Assembly: GCA_021821045.1 (NCBI GenBank)
Contig: JAKACW010000002.1
Coordinates: 1-64,000 of the forward strand
Reading direction: 5' to 3'
Length of the DNA stretch: 64,000 bases
From: Pseudomonadota bacterium
GTDB lineage: Bacteria; Pseudomonadota; Gammaproteobacteria; JAADHS01
Positions 18,084 to 27,511 of the stretch are shown here, one piece after another. The notes under the pieces were generated by a model. It saw only the letters and a list, made by a program, of their open reading frames with translations. It had not been told where the DNA came from and did not search any database. Made by a program: the position numbers and the translations under genes. Numbering within the stretch: the first letter of the stretch is position 1; each line of letters starts with the position of its first letter.

Positions 18084-18974
18084 TCACTTATACCCGAAAC
18101 CCTGCAGAATATCGGCGAAGCATTCGTCCAGATACTGCACAGTCGAACTCTGGAGCTTGCGCTTGTGTTCGCCCGGCGTAACCTGACGGCGATGTTTGGT
18201 CACGTCCTCGTCTTTCTTGCTTCGACTTTTCTTCGCTTCCGCCACTAAGCTGTCTCTTAGTTCGGCACTGATTTGCCACCCGCAGTAATTCAATATGGCA
18301 TCCAGCCAAGGTTCGAAATCCGCGATCATGTCTTCGTACTTCATCACGCATACTCCGGGATGGGACCGCTTAAGATCGAGATACTGCTGCATCCGCCATT
18401 TGGCGTTGGCACTCACATCCATCACGTAATCATCCAAAGACTGATTGCTTATCCGCTCCCTAAATGCCAAAAACTCATCGGCCTTGTCTTTTGCCTGCGG
18501 TACCGCGTGGCTCTTACTGTATGAGTGATAACCGGAAACCAGCGCATCCCGCGGATCTCGAATCATGAGTACGGTACGATATGCCTCAATATTTGGAATG
18601 CCTTCAACCAAGCCGCCAAAAACGGAGTAAAGATAACCGTGGGGACGAAAAATATGCAGATACTGCTTCACGTCCTCTGCAGACAACGTAAAAAGGTAGG
18701 GAAACTCCTTGACCCATGCATAGTCGCTCATGCGCACCGGCACAAGGTCGTTTTCTTGGCCGCAGCGGATCATGATGCGTTTGGTGTACTGCGTCGCCGC
18801 TTTGTTCATTGAGAAATGAAGCACGCTCGGTCGAGACGAGACAGCGGGTGATTGTCCCTTTAGCAGGGCACGCTCAACTCGAAACTGGCGATTCGTATAC
18901 CAGTCACGCAGCAAGGGGGCTTTTTTCAACTTACGCGAAACATCCGATGACAGACGTCGCAGTAACGAATTCAT
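18084..18974 (-). CDS. Sulfotransferase-family protein
   Basis: A 296-aa protein with PAPS-dependent sulfotransferase motifs: a phosphate-binding loop FSMNKAATQYTKRI (residues 54-67), the 3'-phosphate motif RDPRDALVSGYHS (139-151), and a C-terminal RRQVTPGEHKRKL in the position of the R-x-G-x-x-G-D-W-K segment. It would transfer sulfate from PAPS to a hydroxyl of a sugar or lipid. ATG 18974; the preceding TTG codon is unlikely. It heads a three-gene minus-strand run with the methyltransferase and SMR gene. No PAPS synthesis genes are nearby. The K/R-rich C-terminus could tether it to the membrane surface. Confidence 0.85.
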   Translation of the reverse strand: MNSLLRRLSSDVSRKLKKAPLLRDWYTNRQFRVERALLKGQSPAVSSRPSVLHFSMNKAATQYTKRIMIRCGQENDLVPVRMSDYAWVKEFPYLFTLSAEDVKQYLHIFRPHGYLYSVFGGLVEGIPNIEAYRTVLMIRDPRDALVSGYHSYSKSHAVPQAKDKADEFLAFRERISNQSLDDYVMDVSANAKWRMQQYLDLKRSHPGVCVMKYEDMIADFEPWLDAILNYCGWQISAELRDSLVAEAKKSRSKKDEDVTKHRRQVTPGEHKRKLQSSTVQYLDECFADILQGFGYK

Positions 18975-19394
18975 CAATTATTCTCCCTGAGCACACCCGC
19001 TGTGGAAAAGTGGGGGTGCAGCCTATCGCGGCCGAACCGTTTGAACCCGTCGCTCGTGGGGTCGCCACACCAAATAGGGAACATGCGGCAACCACAAACA
19101 CCCGTCCGTGGACAGCAGTTCCCCGTGAACGGGCGACCCGAACCTCGATAATATCGGTAAATGGGCGGTCGTAGTTGAGCAACGTGTCGGCTTAACATAT
19201 GTCGCCGGTGAGCATTTTGCCCGGACGCATCCAATCAATCAACGATTGCCGCTCCCTGCAAGGCTTTACTCGGCGGGAACCCGGCACCGCCCGTTAGTCG
19301 GGCCGACCAATATTGTCGGCGACAATTTTCAAGTCGTTGACCCACTGTGCAAGGCTGTCTACTCTTGCTAAACCGATTTTTCGCTCTTGCAAGG
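18975..19394. other. Divergent spacer in the glycan islet with one palindrome
   Basis: A 420-base gap between the divergent sulfotransferase and PIG-L genes. The only structured element I see is ATTGTCG-G-CGACAAT (19312-19326), a 7-1-7 palindrome of operator size, 68 bases before the PIG-L start. No frame in it looks like protein. Confidence 0.5.
19312..19326. promoter_or_regulatory. 7-1-7 palindrome, candidate operator
   Basis: ATTGTCGGCGACAAT is a perfect 7-base inverted repeat about a single central base, in the spacer upstream of the PIG-L gene. Its symmetry and length suit a dimeric repressor. No regulator gene is adjacent. Confidence 0.35.
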
Positions 19395-20255
19395 ATGACA
19401 GAGGTGAACCGTCCCGCCGTCCCAATCGAAGATCTGCTGGATCATTCCGCCATCGTGGCCGCGCATCCCGATGACGAAGTCCTTTGGTTCAGCTCCATCC
19501 TGATGCGCGTTGACCAAGTGATTTTGGTGTACCACGATGTTCCCTCAAAGCCGGCGCTTACCCAGGGCCGCAATACTGCTGTGGCCGGATTGCCGTACAA
19601 ACAATTGCATACCCTGCGCCTGGTGGAATCCGAGGTATTTGAAGGCGCGAGCTGGCCGCAACCTGAAATACGTGACTACGGCGTCGCGGTACGCCACACG
19701 CGCAATGCCATGAAGGGTTTCGCCGCGAAACGTTATGAAGCCAATCACCGACTGCTCGTCGACAAGCTGAGAAGCCTTCTTGTGGGTTCCAAGAACGTGT
19801 TCACTCACAATCCCTGGGGGGAGTATGGAAACGAAGAACATGTGCAGGTTTTTCGGGCTGTCGCCTCCCTACAGGATGAAATTGGATTCCGGCTGTGGTT
19901 CTCAAACTACGCCAGCAACAAAAGCAGCGGCCTGATGGCTCAATACGTCACGCAGCTGAGTTCAGACGTCGTCACATTGCCTACCGACCCCGCGCTGGGG
20001 CGCTCACTCACCGCCCTTTATCAGGAAGCGGGATGCTGGACCTGGTTCGACGACTACGAGTGGCCGGCCGAAGAGACGCTCATTGCATGGGCGGGCGCGA
20101 CGGCAACTCCGCGACCCCATGGCCACGTGCTCGACATGCACCTCATCCCGGTGCAGTGGCCGCCGCTCCCCAGACCTTCCAAACCCACGACTGTCCGCCA
20201 ACGGCTTCGCGACGTCAAACGCAGCATTAAGCGCCTGCTTGGGAGAGACGTTTGA
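19395..20255 (+). CDS. PIG-L/LmbE-family deacetylase
   Basis: A 286-aa protein of the PIG-L superfamily of zinc-dependent N-deacetylases that act on GlcNAc-type sugars. The signature AHPDDE is at residues 23-28 (metal ligands H24, D27) and the third metal-site region is HNPWGEYGNEEHVQV (about 136-150). Strand DQVILVYHD follows the first motif. The C-terminus is basic (RLRDVKRSIKRLLGRDV), perhaps for membrane contact. ATG 19395; an earlier GTG at 19347 keeps the frame open. It fits the neighbouring sulfotransferase and methyltransferase as another sugar-modifying enzyme. The substrate is unknown. Confidence 0.85.
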   Translation: MTEVNRPAVPIEDLLDHSAIVAAHPDDEVLWFSSILMRVDQVILVYHDVPSKPALTQGRNTAVAGLPYKQLHTLRLVESEVFEGASWPQPEIRDYGVAVRHTRNAMKGFAAKRYEANHRLLVDKLRSLLVGSKNVFTHNPWGEYGNEEHVQVFRAVASLQDEIGFRLWFSNYASNKSSGLMAQYVTQLSSDVVTLPTDPALGRSLTALYQEAGCWTWFDDYEWPAEETLIAWAGATATPRPHGHVLDMHLIPVQWPPLPRPSKPTTVRQRLRDVKRSIKRLLGRDV

Positions 20256-20319
20256 GTAGCCTGCGTATCGCCCGGCGCGAGGTGACTCCACATAAGAAGC
20301 CGAGCGACTGCAAGGGGGG

Positions 20320-22023
20320 TTACTTCGGAACCGCGCGGATGTCCTTGTGAATGTCGCGCAGCCGCTTCGGCAGCGGTGAGACTTTGCCGAAACTTTTAGG
20401 CAGCTCGGCGGCGGCGGCTTGGGCAGCGGCAACGGAATCGAATACCCCGTAGACCAGCGCATAGAGCACCTTGCCGTTGCGCACCAAGCGGTAGATAGCA
20501 AACACGCGCGGATCCTCGACTTTGGCCAGCATGTTCCGAAAAACCTTATCGCTATTCAACGCCATGATCTGCAACGTGTATTTCTTTTCATCCTGGGTCA
20601 GAAGCCAGGTTTCGTCCCGCGGGCCGACAGGGACGGGCGACGGTTCGGCCGGCGCGGCGGGGCCGGGTTCCGCTGTCGGCGGGGGCAGTGTGGATGTCCC
20701 GGCTTCAGGCGCTTTGGGCGCCTCTGGCGCGACAGGTTCGGGGGTTGGCGCGGCCTGCTTCGGCGGTTCAGGCAGCGGAATCGGTGGTGCGATGGGCGCG
20801 ATCACGGCGCCTGCGGACGGGGGAGGCGGCACTGCGACCGGCGGAGCAGTGGGCTGCGCCGGTTCCTCGGGTTCGGGCGGCGCGACTTCGACCCCTTCCT
20901 CGATGGGCGGCGTCGGGGGTACTTCCAGCTCTTCCGACGGCTCGGCCTCTGTCGTCTGATCCTCCAGCGCCAGTCGATCGAAGACGTCGGTCACCGCCTC
21001 CGGCGGACCCGGCTGGGTAACGGGGGCATATTCTTCTTCGAGAGCGTGCAGGGACGGCGCCTCCTCGACCACCGGCGGCGGCGCTTCGGGCACCACGGGC
21101 CTCTCCGCTGTGGACAGCCAATCCGGGAGCGGCAAGCTGCCAAACTGGTTGGCCACCACCAGCGCAAACGCCAAAAGCAGGAGTAGTGGAACAAGGTAAC
21201 GCGAGCGGGGAACGACGATATCGCGCTGGTGCTCGGGCGCGGCGAGCGGAGCGGTTTCGGGTTTCTCCGCATCGGTGACCAGCACGCGATGACGCCCTTT
21301 GCCGATGGCGCTGCGGGCCAATGAAAACGTCATGCCGAAATTTCCCTTGGCCTCTTTGTAGATGCGCTTCATCTCGCCGCTGCTCAAGGTGTCAGTGGGC
21401 ATGCCGTTCTTGCGCAGGAAGTTGCGTAGATAGTTCTCCGTTTCTTCCAGCGATAGGGACGTGAGTTCAAAGGCGTGCATGCCGCGGGCGCGCAGGTTCT
21501 CAACTTCCGGATGGGAAGCAAACGGCGCGTCGCCGGTCAGAACGAGGCTGACGCCGTCGCCGGCGCGGTGCAAACCCTCCTGCAGTTGATCAAGGAATGC
21601 GAGCGCGTCGGCGGATGCTTTGTGCGCATCATCGACGATCAGCACCACCCGCTGATTGCGCTTTTGCACCGCCTGAAACTCTTCCACCAGAACTTGGATT
21701 TGTTCGGTGCGGGCGGCGCCTTCAAGGGGGCGAATGGAAAAACGAGCTTCCAACGCGTGAAGTAGATCATTGACGCCGGCAAGCGTCTCGCCGGCCATGT
21801 AGCAGGTCCGCCAAGCGTCGCCACCCTTCTGGATGAATTGCCGTAGGATGACCGTCTTGCCGCTGCCAATGCCGCCGGTAATGAGCAACGTTTCGTTGCT
21901 ATAGGGAGCTAGGTGCAACAAGAAATTCAGGCATTGCAACCGCTGCGGCTCGCCGTAGAAAAAGATCTTGCGGGAGTCGTCGTCGGGATGATTGTTGGGC
22001 TCTGCGGAGCGGTCTGCTTCCAT
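20320..22023 (-). CDS. DamX-like AAA ATPase with SPOR domain
   Basis: A 567-aa membrane protein. The cytoplasmic N-terminal AAA/ExeA-type ATPase has Walker A GGIGSGKT (residues 50-57) and Walker B VVLIVDDAH (about 125-133). A single membrane helix YLVPLLLLLAFALVVANQ lies near 281. Then comes a very Pro/Glu/Ala-rich periplasmic linker of about 170 residues and a C-terminal SPOR domain (YTLQIMALNSDKVFR... to ...FGKVSPLP) that binds denuded septal peptidoglycan. E. coli damX sits downstream of aroKB, and P. aeruginosa PA5037 holds this same place. It probably helps cell division or links envelope cues to the ATPase. Unlike E. coli, no dam gene follows. Confidence 0.9.
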   Translation of the reverse strand: MEADRSAEPNNHPDDDSRKIFFYGEPQRLQCLNFLLHLAPYSNETLLITGGIGSGKTVILRQFIQKGGDAWRTCYMAGETLAGVNDLLHALEARFSIRPLEGAARTEQIQVLVEEFQAVQKRNQRVVLIVDDAHKASADALAFLDQLQEGLHRAGDGVSLVLTGDAPFASHPEVENLRARGMHAFELTSLSLEETENYLRNFLRKNGMPTDTLSSGEMKRIYKEAKGNFGMTFSLARSAIGKGRHRVLVTDAEKPETAPLAAPEHQRDIVVPRSRYLVPLLLLLAFALVVANQFGSLPLPDWLSTAERPVVPEAPPPVVEEAPSLHALEEEYAPVTQPGPPEAVTDVFDRLALEDQTTEAEPSEELEVPPTPPIEEGVEVAPPEPEEPAQPTAPPVAVPPPPSAGAVIAPIAPPIPLPEPPKQAAPTPEPVAPEAPKAPEAGTSTLPPPTAEPGPAAPAEPSPVPVGPRDETWLLTQDEKKYTLQIMALNSDKVFRNMLAKVEDPRVFAIYRLVRNGKVLYALVYGVFDSVAAAQAAAAELPKSFGKVSPLPKRLRDIHKDIRAVPK

Positions 22024-22068
22024 GCTGCTGATTCCTTAGGAACCTTTGCCTGATTCACCAAACTCGCG

Positions 22069-22092
22069 GTGGGAGCGGGCCATTCCGCGATC
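22069..22092. repeat. REP-like palindrome
   Basis: GTGGGAGCGGGCCATTCCGCGAT carries the same head (GGGAGCGG) and tail (TTCCGCGA) as the element pair at 24688-24752. It lies in the 75-base gap between the WGR gene and the damX-like gene. Confidence 0.75.
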
Positions 22093-22098
22093 TTGCCG

Positions 22099-22353
22099 TC
22101 ACCCGCCGGGGCGCATTCCTTCCATGAACACGACACGGTAACCGCGCTCCATTTGCGCATCGCGCGCGGCTTCGATGGCAGCCAGCGCCTTCTCTTGGCT
22201 ATCGAAGAACTCCTTTTTCATCCGCCCCGAAGAACCTTGGTTGCCCCATTCGCGAATCACCGTCCAGCCGCCAAGGAGATCGGGCTGTAGCACCAGTTGA
22301 TAGTAACGCGGCGGTTTGTCATCCACAGCCGGAATCTGCATGTATATTCGCAT
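22099..22353 (-). CDS. WGR-domain protein
   Basis: An 84-aa protein that is essentially one WGR domain: YYQLVLQPDLLGGWTVIREWGNQGSSGRMKKEFFDSQEKALAAIEAARDAQMERGYRV, with the W-G-R-like WGNQG core. WGR domains occur in DNA repair and nucleic-acid proteins (for example PARPs, MolR), but free-standing bacterial copies have no assigned job. ATG 22353; 15 bases after the dGTPase gene, so likely co-transcribed with aroKB-dgt. Confidence 0.88.
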   Translation of the reverse strand: MRIYMQIPAVDDKPPRYYQLVLQPDLLGGWTVIREWGNQGSSGRMKKEFFDSQEKALAAIEAARDAQMERGYRVVFMEGMRPGG

Positions 22354-22367
22354 GGCATCAAAAATGT

Positions 22368-23561
22368 TTAGGTCAGATGAGCGGGGTTGTAAACCCGTTC
22401 ATACTCCCGGATCGCATACCGATCGGTCATTCCGGCGATATAGTCCGCCACCGCGCGCGCCCGCCCGGACTCGCCGGCGCGGGCCTCCTTGCGCCGCATC
22501 TTTTCCTGGGTTTCCGGCGGCAGCAGGCGGGGATCGTCGAAAAACGCCACGAACAGCGCCGCCAGAATCCGCCCCGCCTTCGCCGTCATCCGCCGCACGC
22601 GGTAGTGTTGATAGAGATTGAGGCGCAGAAAAGATTTCAAGGCATGGTGCTTGTGCTGCATGCCTTCGCTGAATCCGACCAGGCGGTCGCCGAGGGCCCG
22701 CACCGCATCGACGCTATCCGGTGTCTTTTCTTCGAGCCGCTGATGGGTCGACTCGATCAAATCGGTGACCTGCTGGTTGATCATGCGGCGCACGACTTCA
22801 TGAATGCTGCGCCGCTCGCTGAGCTGGGGATAGGCTTCCTTAACGAGTTCATACTGGCTGGAGAACAAATCGACTTCGCACAGTTGCTCGATGCTGATGA
22901 GTCCCGCCCGCAGCCCATCGTCCACGTCGTGGTTGTTGTAGGCAATTTCATCGGCGACATTGGCCAGTTGGGCCTCCAACGTCGGCTGGCCGTGCTTCAA
23001 AAATCGCTCGCCCAATTCGCCCAGCGCGGCGGCCCGTTCCCGTGAGCAATGCTTTAGGATGCCCTCGCGGGTTTCGAATGTCAGGTTCAATCCGGCGAAC
23101 TCGGCGTAGCGTTCTTCCAATTCGTCCACGACTCGCAGGGATTGAAAGTTATGCTCGAACCCGCCGTAGTTTTTCATGCAATCGTTGAGCGCGTCTTGAC
23201 CGGCGTGGCCGAACGGCGTGTGGCCCAAGTCGTGAGCGAGGGTGATGGCCTCAGTGAGATCTTCGTTCAGCCCCAGCACGCGGGCAATCGAACGGGCGAT
23301 TTGCGCGACCTCGATGGAGTGGGTCAGACGGGTGCGGAACATGTCGCCTTCGTGATTGACGAAGACCTGGGTCTTGTACTCCAGCCGCCGAAACGCTGCA
23401 GAGTGAACAATGCGGTCGCGGTCGCGCTGGTACTCGCCGCGGTAGCCGGGATGGGACTCGGAGAAGCGTCGGCCGCGGGAGGCGGATTCGCGCGTCGCGA
23501 AGGGCGCGAGGCGCTCGCTCTCCCGGTTGGGGGTATACCAATAGTGGGTCGAACTTGTCAT
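22368..23561 (-). CDS. dgt: dGTP triphosphohydrolase-like HD protein
   Basis: A 397-aa HD-domain enzyme of the dGTPase-like family that hydrolyses dNTPs to deoxynucleoside and triphosphate. The metal site is built by [19 protein letters not shown] (first His) and [16 protein letters not shown] (HD pair and following His). [17 protein letters not shown] gives the nucleotide-site region, and a C-terminal antiviral-HD-like extension ends in [12 protein letters not shown]. The length is typical of the shorter, non-E. coli class. It starts 4 bases after aroB, inside the aroK-aroB-dgt-WGR-damX run. Confidence 0.93.
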   Translation of the reverse strand: MTSSTHYWYTPNRESERLAPFATRESASRGRRFSESHPGYRGEYQRDRDRIVHSAAFRRLEYKTQVFVNHEGDMFRTRLTHSIEVAQIARSIARVLGLNEDLTEAITLAHDLGHTPFGHAGQDALNDCMKNYGGFEHNFQSLRVVDELEERYAEFAGLNLTFETREGILKHCSRERAAALGELGERFLKHGQPTLEAQLANVADEIAYNNHDVDDGLRAGLISIEQLCEVDLFSSQYELVKEAYPQLSERRSIHEVVRRMINQQVTDLIESTHQRLEEKTPDSVDAVRALGDRLVGFSEGMQHKHHALKSFLRLNLYQHYRVRRMTAKAGRILAALFVAFFDDPRLLPPETQEKMRRKEARAGESGRARAVADYIAGMTDRYAIREYERVYNPAHLT

Positions 23562-23565
23562 AGAA

Positions 23566-24660
23566 TTACCCGCGGCAGGATTCGATGACTTCCCGCAGCG
23601 TCGCTTGATCGTAATCTGCCGTAATCACGGCGTGGCCGATGCCTTTTAACAATACTAGACGCAACGCGCCGTCTTGCACCTTTTTATCCACCTGCATCAG
23701 GGATAAGAACTGCTCGACGTCCATGGCACTCGGCGCGACCAGGGGAAGCTTGGCCGCGTGCAACAGGCTGCCCAGCCGCTCCACGCTTTGTTCGTCGAGC
23801 CAGCCCAGATGTTGGGACATGCGCGCCGCCATCATCATGCCCGCGCCCACCGCCTCGCCATGCAGCCAAACGCCGTAACCCATGCCGGTTTCGATGGCGT
23901 GGCCGAAGGTGTGGCCGAGATTGAGGGTGGCGCGTATGCCGGTTTCCCGTTCATCGCTGGCGACCACTTCGGCCTTGTTGCGGCAGGAGCGCTCGATAGC
24001 ATAGGCGAGGGCCTGCGGATCCCGCTTCATAAGCAATGAAACGTTTTTCTCGAGCCAAACGAAAAACTCCGGGTCGCAGATCAAGCCGTACTTAATGATC
24101 TCCGCGATGCCGGCGCTGAGTTCGCGATCATGCAGCGTCGCCAAAGTCGAGGTATCGGCGATGACGCACTGCGGCTGATAGAACGCGCCGATCATGTTCT
24201 TGCCCAGCGGATGGTTGACCCCGGTTTTGCCGCCGACGGACGAATCCACCTGGGACAGCAACGTGGTGGGCACTTGGATGAATGGCACGCCCCGTTGATA
24301 ACAGGCGGCGGCAAAGCCGGTGATGTCGCCGATCACGCCACCTCCCAGCGCCACGAGCGTAGCCCGCCGATCGAAGCGCTTCTGCAGCAGGGCATCGAAG
24401 ATCCGGTTCATGACATCGAGGGTTTTGTACTTCTCGCCGTCGGGAAGGATCACTTCCTGGATACTGAAGCGGGACAGGGAAGCGCGACAGGCGTTGAGGT
24501 AGAGGGGCGCCACCACATCGTTGGTCACGATCATGACTTGCTTGCCGGCGATGTGGGGCGCGAAGTATTGCTCGTCGAACAACAACCCTTGCCCGATGTA
24601 AATCGGGTAGCTGCGATCGCCGAGGTCGACGTTAAGGGTGTATTTCAGTGTCGATGTCAT
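23566..24660 (-). CDS. aroB: 3-dehydroquinate synthase
   Basis: A 364-aa NAD- and Zn-dependent enzyme that cyclises DAHP to 3-dehydroquinate in the shikimate pathway. The NAD loop [19 protein letters not shown] lies near residue 102. The metal and substrate region [14 protein letters not shown] is near 145. The zinc histidines are in [12 protein letters not shown] and WLHGEAV. I start at ATG 24660; a TTG two codons upstream is less likely. aroK precedes it across a REP pair. Confidence 0.97.
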   Translation of the reverse strand: MTSTLKYTLNVDLGDRSYPIYIGQGLLFDEQYFAPHIAGKQVMIVTNDVVAPLYLNACRASLSRFSIQEVILPDGEKYKTLDVMNRIFDALLQKRFDRRATLVALGGGVIGDITGFAAACYQRGVPFIQVPTTLLSQVDSSVGGKTGVNHPLGKNMIGAFYQPQCVIADTSTLATLHDRELSAGIAEIIKYGLICDPEFFVWLEKNVSLLMKRDPQALAYAIERSCRNKAEVVASDERETGIRATLNLGHTFGHAIETGMGYGVWLHGEAVGAGMMMAARMSQHLGWLDEQSVERLGSLLHAAKLPLVAPSAMDVEQFLSLMQVDKKVQDGALRLVLLKGIGHAVITADYDQATLREVIESCRG

Positions 24661-24687
24661 CCGCAATTATCCGGCCGAGTCTCTGTC

Positions 24688-24752
24688 ATCGCGGAATAAT
24701 CCGCTCCCACAACAATTTCGAGCGCCCCTGTGGGAGCGGATCATTCCGCGAT
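24688..24752. repeat. Inverted pair of REP-like elements (BIME-type)
   Basis: Two 24-bp copies face each other: ATCGCGGAATAATCCGCTCC with its CACA tail (24688-24711) and its reverse complement copy TGTGGGAGCGGATCATTCCG with its CGAT tail (24729-24752), 17 bp apart. The pair lies between aroK and aroB and could fold in the mRNA into one long stem. This is the arrangement of bacterial interspersed mosaic elements. Confidence 0.85.
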
Positions 24753-24768
24753 TCCAAACCGTTCGTGT

Positions 24769-25326
24769 TCAACTATTCCTGCCGCGCGCTGCCTTCTTGC
24801 CCATCAACTCGACGATGACCTTTACCGTCTCGCGAACGGTCTTGGCACCGGTGTCGACCACCCAGGTCGCCACGTCACGGTAAAGCGGATCCCGCTGCGC
24901 CATCAACTCCGCCAGCCTCGCCCGCGGGTCCTCGGTTTGCAGCAATGGTCGGTTGCGATCCTTGGCAGTGCGCGCGAACAGAGTGTCGAGCGACGCGTAA
25001 AGGTATACCACCGCGCCCCGCTCGCGCAAACAACGGCGATTCTCCTCGCGCAGCACGGCGCCGCCGCCAGTGGCCAAGACAATTCCAGAGCGGCGGGTTA
25101 GGTCGTCAATCGCCGCCGATTCGCGGCGCCGAAAGCCTTCCTCGCCCTCGACATCGAAAATCAGCGGAATGGTCGCGCCGGTCCGGACTTCGATCTCATG
25201 GTCGCTATCGATAAACTCGTAGCCCAGCTCGCGAGCCAATTGGCGCCCTATTGTCGTCTTGCCCGCCCCCATGGGGCCGACAAGAAACACGCTTGAGGTA
25301 GTGGATTCTTCGCTGGTCACACCCAC
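24769..25326 (-). CDS. aroK: Shikimate kinase
   Basis: A 185-aa enzyme that phosphorylates shikimate at O3 using ATP. P-loop [12 protein letters not shown] (about residues 17-28), the shikimate-binding D-S-D (FIDSDHEIE) and GGGAVL (about 87-92), and RNRPLL in the lid region are all present. The start is GTG 25326 or the next in-frame GTG 25320; no ATG is available. It opens the aroK-aroB-dgt-WGR-damX-like run after the pilQ terminator. Confidence 0.96.
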   Translation of the reverse strand: MGVTSEESTTSSVFLVGPMGAGKTTIGRQLARELGYEFIDSDHEIEVRTGATIPLIFDVEGEEGFRRRESAAIDDLTRRSGIVLATGGGAVLREENRRCLRERGAVVYLYASLDTLFARTAKDRNRPLLQTEDPRARLAELMAQRDPLYRDVATWVVDTGAKTVRETVKVIVELMGKKAARGRNS

Positions 25327-25358
25327 AGTTTACCGGGCCCTGGCCAGGCGTGACAAAA

Positions 25359-25386
25359 AAAAGCGGCTTCCCGAGGGAAGCCGCTT
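25359..25386 (-). terminator. Rho-independent terminator after pilQ
   Basis: On the minus strand AAGCGGCTTCCC-TCG-GGAAGCCGCTT is followed by a run of eight T residues (through 25354). It lies 22 bases past the pilQ stop and separates the pil operon from aroK. Confidence 0.92.
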
Positions 25387-25407
25387 TGGTTGGATCTCGA
25401 CGGAGAC

Positions 25408-27492
25408 TTAACGGGCGCTCAAGGATTCCTTCAGGATCTTCGGTGTTATGAAGACCAAAAGCTCTTCCTTGTCGTCGGTTTTTACGTCGCTGCGGAACAG
25501 TCGTCCCAGTACAGGTAGATCGCCCAAGAACGGTACTTTGGTCGTGCCGTTGCTGCGGCTTTGTTCGAAGATACCGCCCAAGACCACCGTGTCACCGTTG
25601 TTCACCAGGACTTGAGTGTTGATCTCTCGGGTATCGATGCTGGGCTGTCCCAGCAACTCTTCGCCGACACTGTCCTTGTTGATGACCAGATCCATGATGA
25701 CCCGGTCATCGGGCGTTATCTGGGGCTTGACCTTCAGACTGAGCACCGCCTTCTTGAACGACACCGACGTCGCGCCGCTCGAAGACGCTTCCTGATAGGG
25801 AATTTCCACGCCCTGCTCGATGGTCGCTTCACGTTGATTGGCCGTGACGACGCGGGGATTGGAAATCACTTCGCCGTTGCCTTCGGACTGCATGGCCGCC
25901 AGTTCCAGCGACACAAGGAAATCCGAGCCAAGTATGCCGACACCGACTTGGCCTGCCGGCGAGACGATCGGCAAGTTCACGTTCAACGTGTCGCTGATCG
26001 GGCGTTCTTCTCCCTGCGTGTAGGTCGCGAAGTCGTTCAAGCTGCCGGTGACCATCGACACACCGCCGTCGTTGCGGTCATGCCACGCGCCGGCGCCGAA
26101 ACGCACGCCAAGGTCCTTGGAAAATCCGCTGTTGGCAATGACGATTCTAGACTCGATGAGCACCTGCTTGATCGCAACGTCCAAGCTGGAAATCAAGGCG
26201 CGAATTTCGCCCAGTTTACGGTCGGTTTCCAGCACCAGCAGGGTGTTGGTGCGCTCGTCGACGGTCACGCTGCCGCGCTCGGTCAACAAACTGGACTCCT
26301 GCGCTTTTAGAAGAGCCGATATATCAGACGCCTTGGCGTAGTTAATCTGGATCAGTTCCGTGCGCAAGGGTTCGAGCTCCTGGATCTGCTTTGCGGCCTC
26401 CAGCTCTTGCTTCTCGCGGGCGGCGATTTCTTCCGCCGGTGCAACCAAGATGACGTTGCCCATTTGGCGCATGTCCAAGCCCTTGGTCTTGAGCACGATA
26501 TCCAAGGCTTGATCCCAGGGAACGTTCTTCAACCGAAGAGTGACGTTGCCGCCAACGGTGTCGCTGGCCACCAGGTTCAAGCCCGTGAAATCGGCGATCA
26601 ATTGCAACACGGCCCGAACTTCGATGTTTTGGAAATTGAGCGAGAGCTTCTCGCCGGTATAGCCGAATTTCTCTTTCTCGGCTTTCTTCTGTTCTTCCTT
26701 GGTGATGGGTTTGACTTCCAGCGTAAAGACGTTTTCGCTCTGATAAGCCAGATGCTCCATGCCACCGGTGGTGTTTACTTCCATCCGCACGTTGTTGCCA
26801 CGCGCGCTGGTATCGATCAGATTAACCGGCGTTGCAAAGTCGAGCACATCCAGTCGCTGGGCCAGACCTTCCGGCAATTTGGTGTCGACAAAGTTGATGA
26901 CAAGTTTGGAGCCTTCCTGAGCGACATCGACCAGGCCGGAGCTGTCGGACATGGTCACGATCACGCGGCCTTCGCCTTTTTTGCCGCGACGGAAATCGAC
27001 GTTGGTAATGGCGTGATCTTTCGATGTCACAACCGGGGCCTCGGCGGTGGCGACGGTCGGGCTCTCGAGCGTGATAATAACGTCATTGCCCTCGACTCGC
27101 GTCTGGTAGGGCACCAGTTTGACCAGGTTCAGCACAACGCGGGTTCGACCCTTGGATTCGACCGCGCTGACGCTGGCGGCGGCGCCCACACCGATGGTTT
27201 GAGTCTTGCGCTGCAGCTGGTTGGCGACACCTTGGAAATCGAGCGCGATACGCGCGGGATTGTCTATGGTGAAGCTCAACGGATCGGGCGCCGAGTCGGA
27301 CAGCGTCAGCTTGACCTGCACCCGATTGCCGGGCAGGCTGGCGAAACCGATGTCGGTAAGCGCGTTACTCTGCGCGACCGCGGGAACGCTAGCGCCCATC
27401 AGCCAGGCACACATCAACACCATGGCAATACCGAGACGTTCTCGTACCGTCCGTCCCTGTATCGTCGTTAACTTTTGACTGTTCAATTTCAT
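25408..27492 (-). CDS. pilQ: Type IV pilus secretin
   Basis: A 694-aa outer-membrane secretin through which the pilus fibre passes. Order: signal peptide (cleaved after VPAVA, about 40), a first AMIN domain (FASLPGNRVQVKL...), a second AMIN-like domain (ITNVDFRRGKKGEGRV...), then STN/N0 (LNFQNIEVRAVLQLIADFTGLN). An N1/NolW domain (LIQINYAKASDISALLKAQ) and the secretin core follow, ending in VPFLGDLPVLGRLFRS and ELLVFITPKIL. AMIN domains bind peptidoglycan. It is last of pilMNOPQ and followed by a strong terminator. Confidence 0.97.
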   Translation of the reverse strand: MKLNSQKLTTIQGRTVRERLGIAMVLMCAWLMGASVPAVAQSNALTDIGFASLPGNRVQVKLTLSDSAPDPLSFTIDNPARIALDFQGVANQLQRKTQTIGVGAAASVSAVESKGRTRVVLNLVKLVPYQTRVEGNDVIITLESPTVATAEAPVVTSKDHAITNVDFRRGKKGEGRVIVTMSDSSGLVDVAQEGSKLVINFVDTKLPEGLAQRLDVLDFATPVNLIDTSARGNNVRMEVNTTGGMEHLAYQSENVFTLEVKPITKEEQKKAEKEKFGYTGEKLSLNFQNIEVRAVLQLIADFTGLNLVASDTVGGNVTLRLKNVPWDQALDIVLKTKGLDMRQMGNVILVAPAEEIAAREKQELEAAKQIQELEPLRTELIQINYAKASDISALLKAQESSLLTERGSVTVDERTNTLLVLETDRKLGEIRALISSLDVAIKQVLIESRIVIANSGFSKDLGVRFGAGAWHDRNDGGVSMVTGSLNDFATYTQGEERPISDTLNVNLPIVSPAGQVGVGILGSDFLVSLELAAMQSEGNGEVISNPRVVTANQREATIEQGVEIPYQEASSSGATSVSFKKAVLSLKVKPQITPDDRVIMDLVINKDSVGEELLGQPSIDTREINTQVLVNNGDTVVLGGIFEQSRSNGTTKVPFLGDLPVLGRLFRSDVKTDDKEELLVFITPKILKESLSAR

Positions 27493-27511
27493 ACGGCCCC
27501 CTCTTGTGGGA

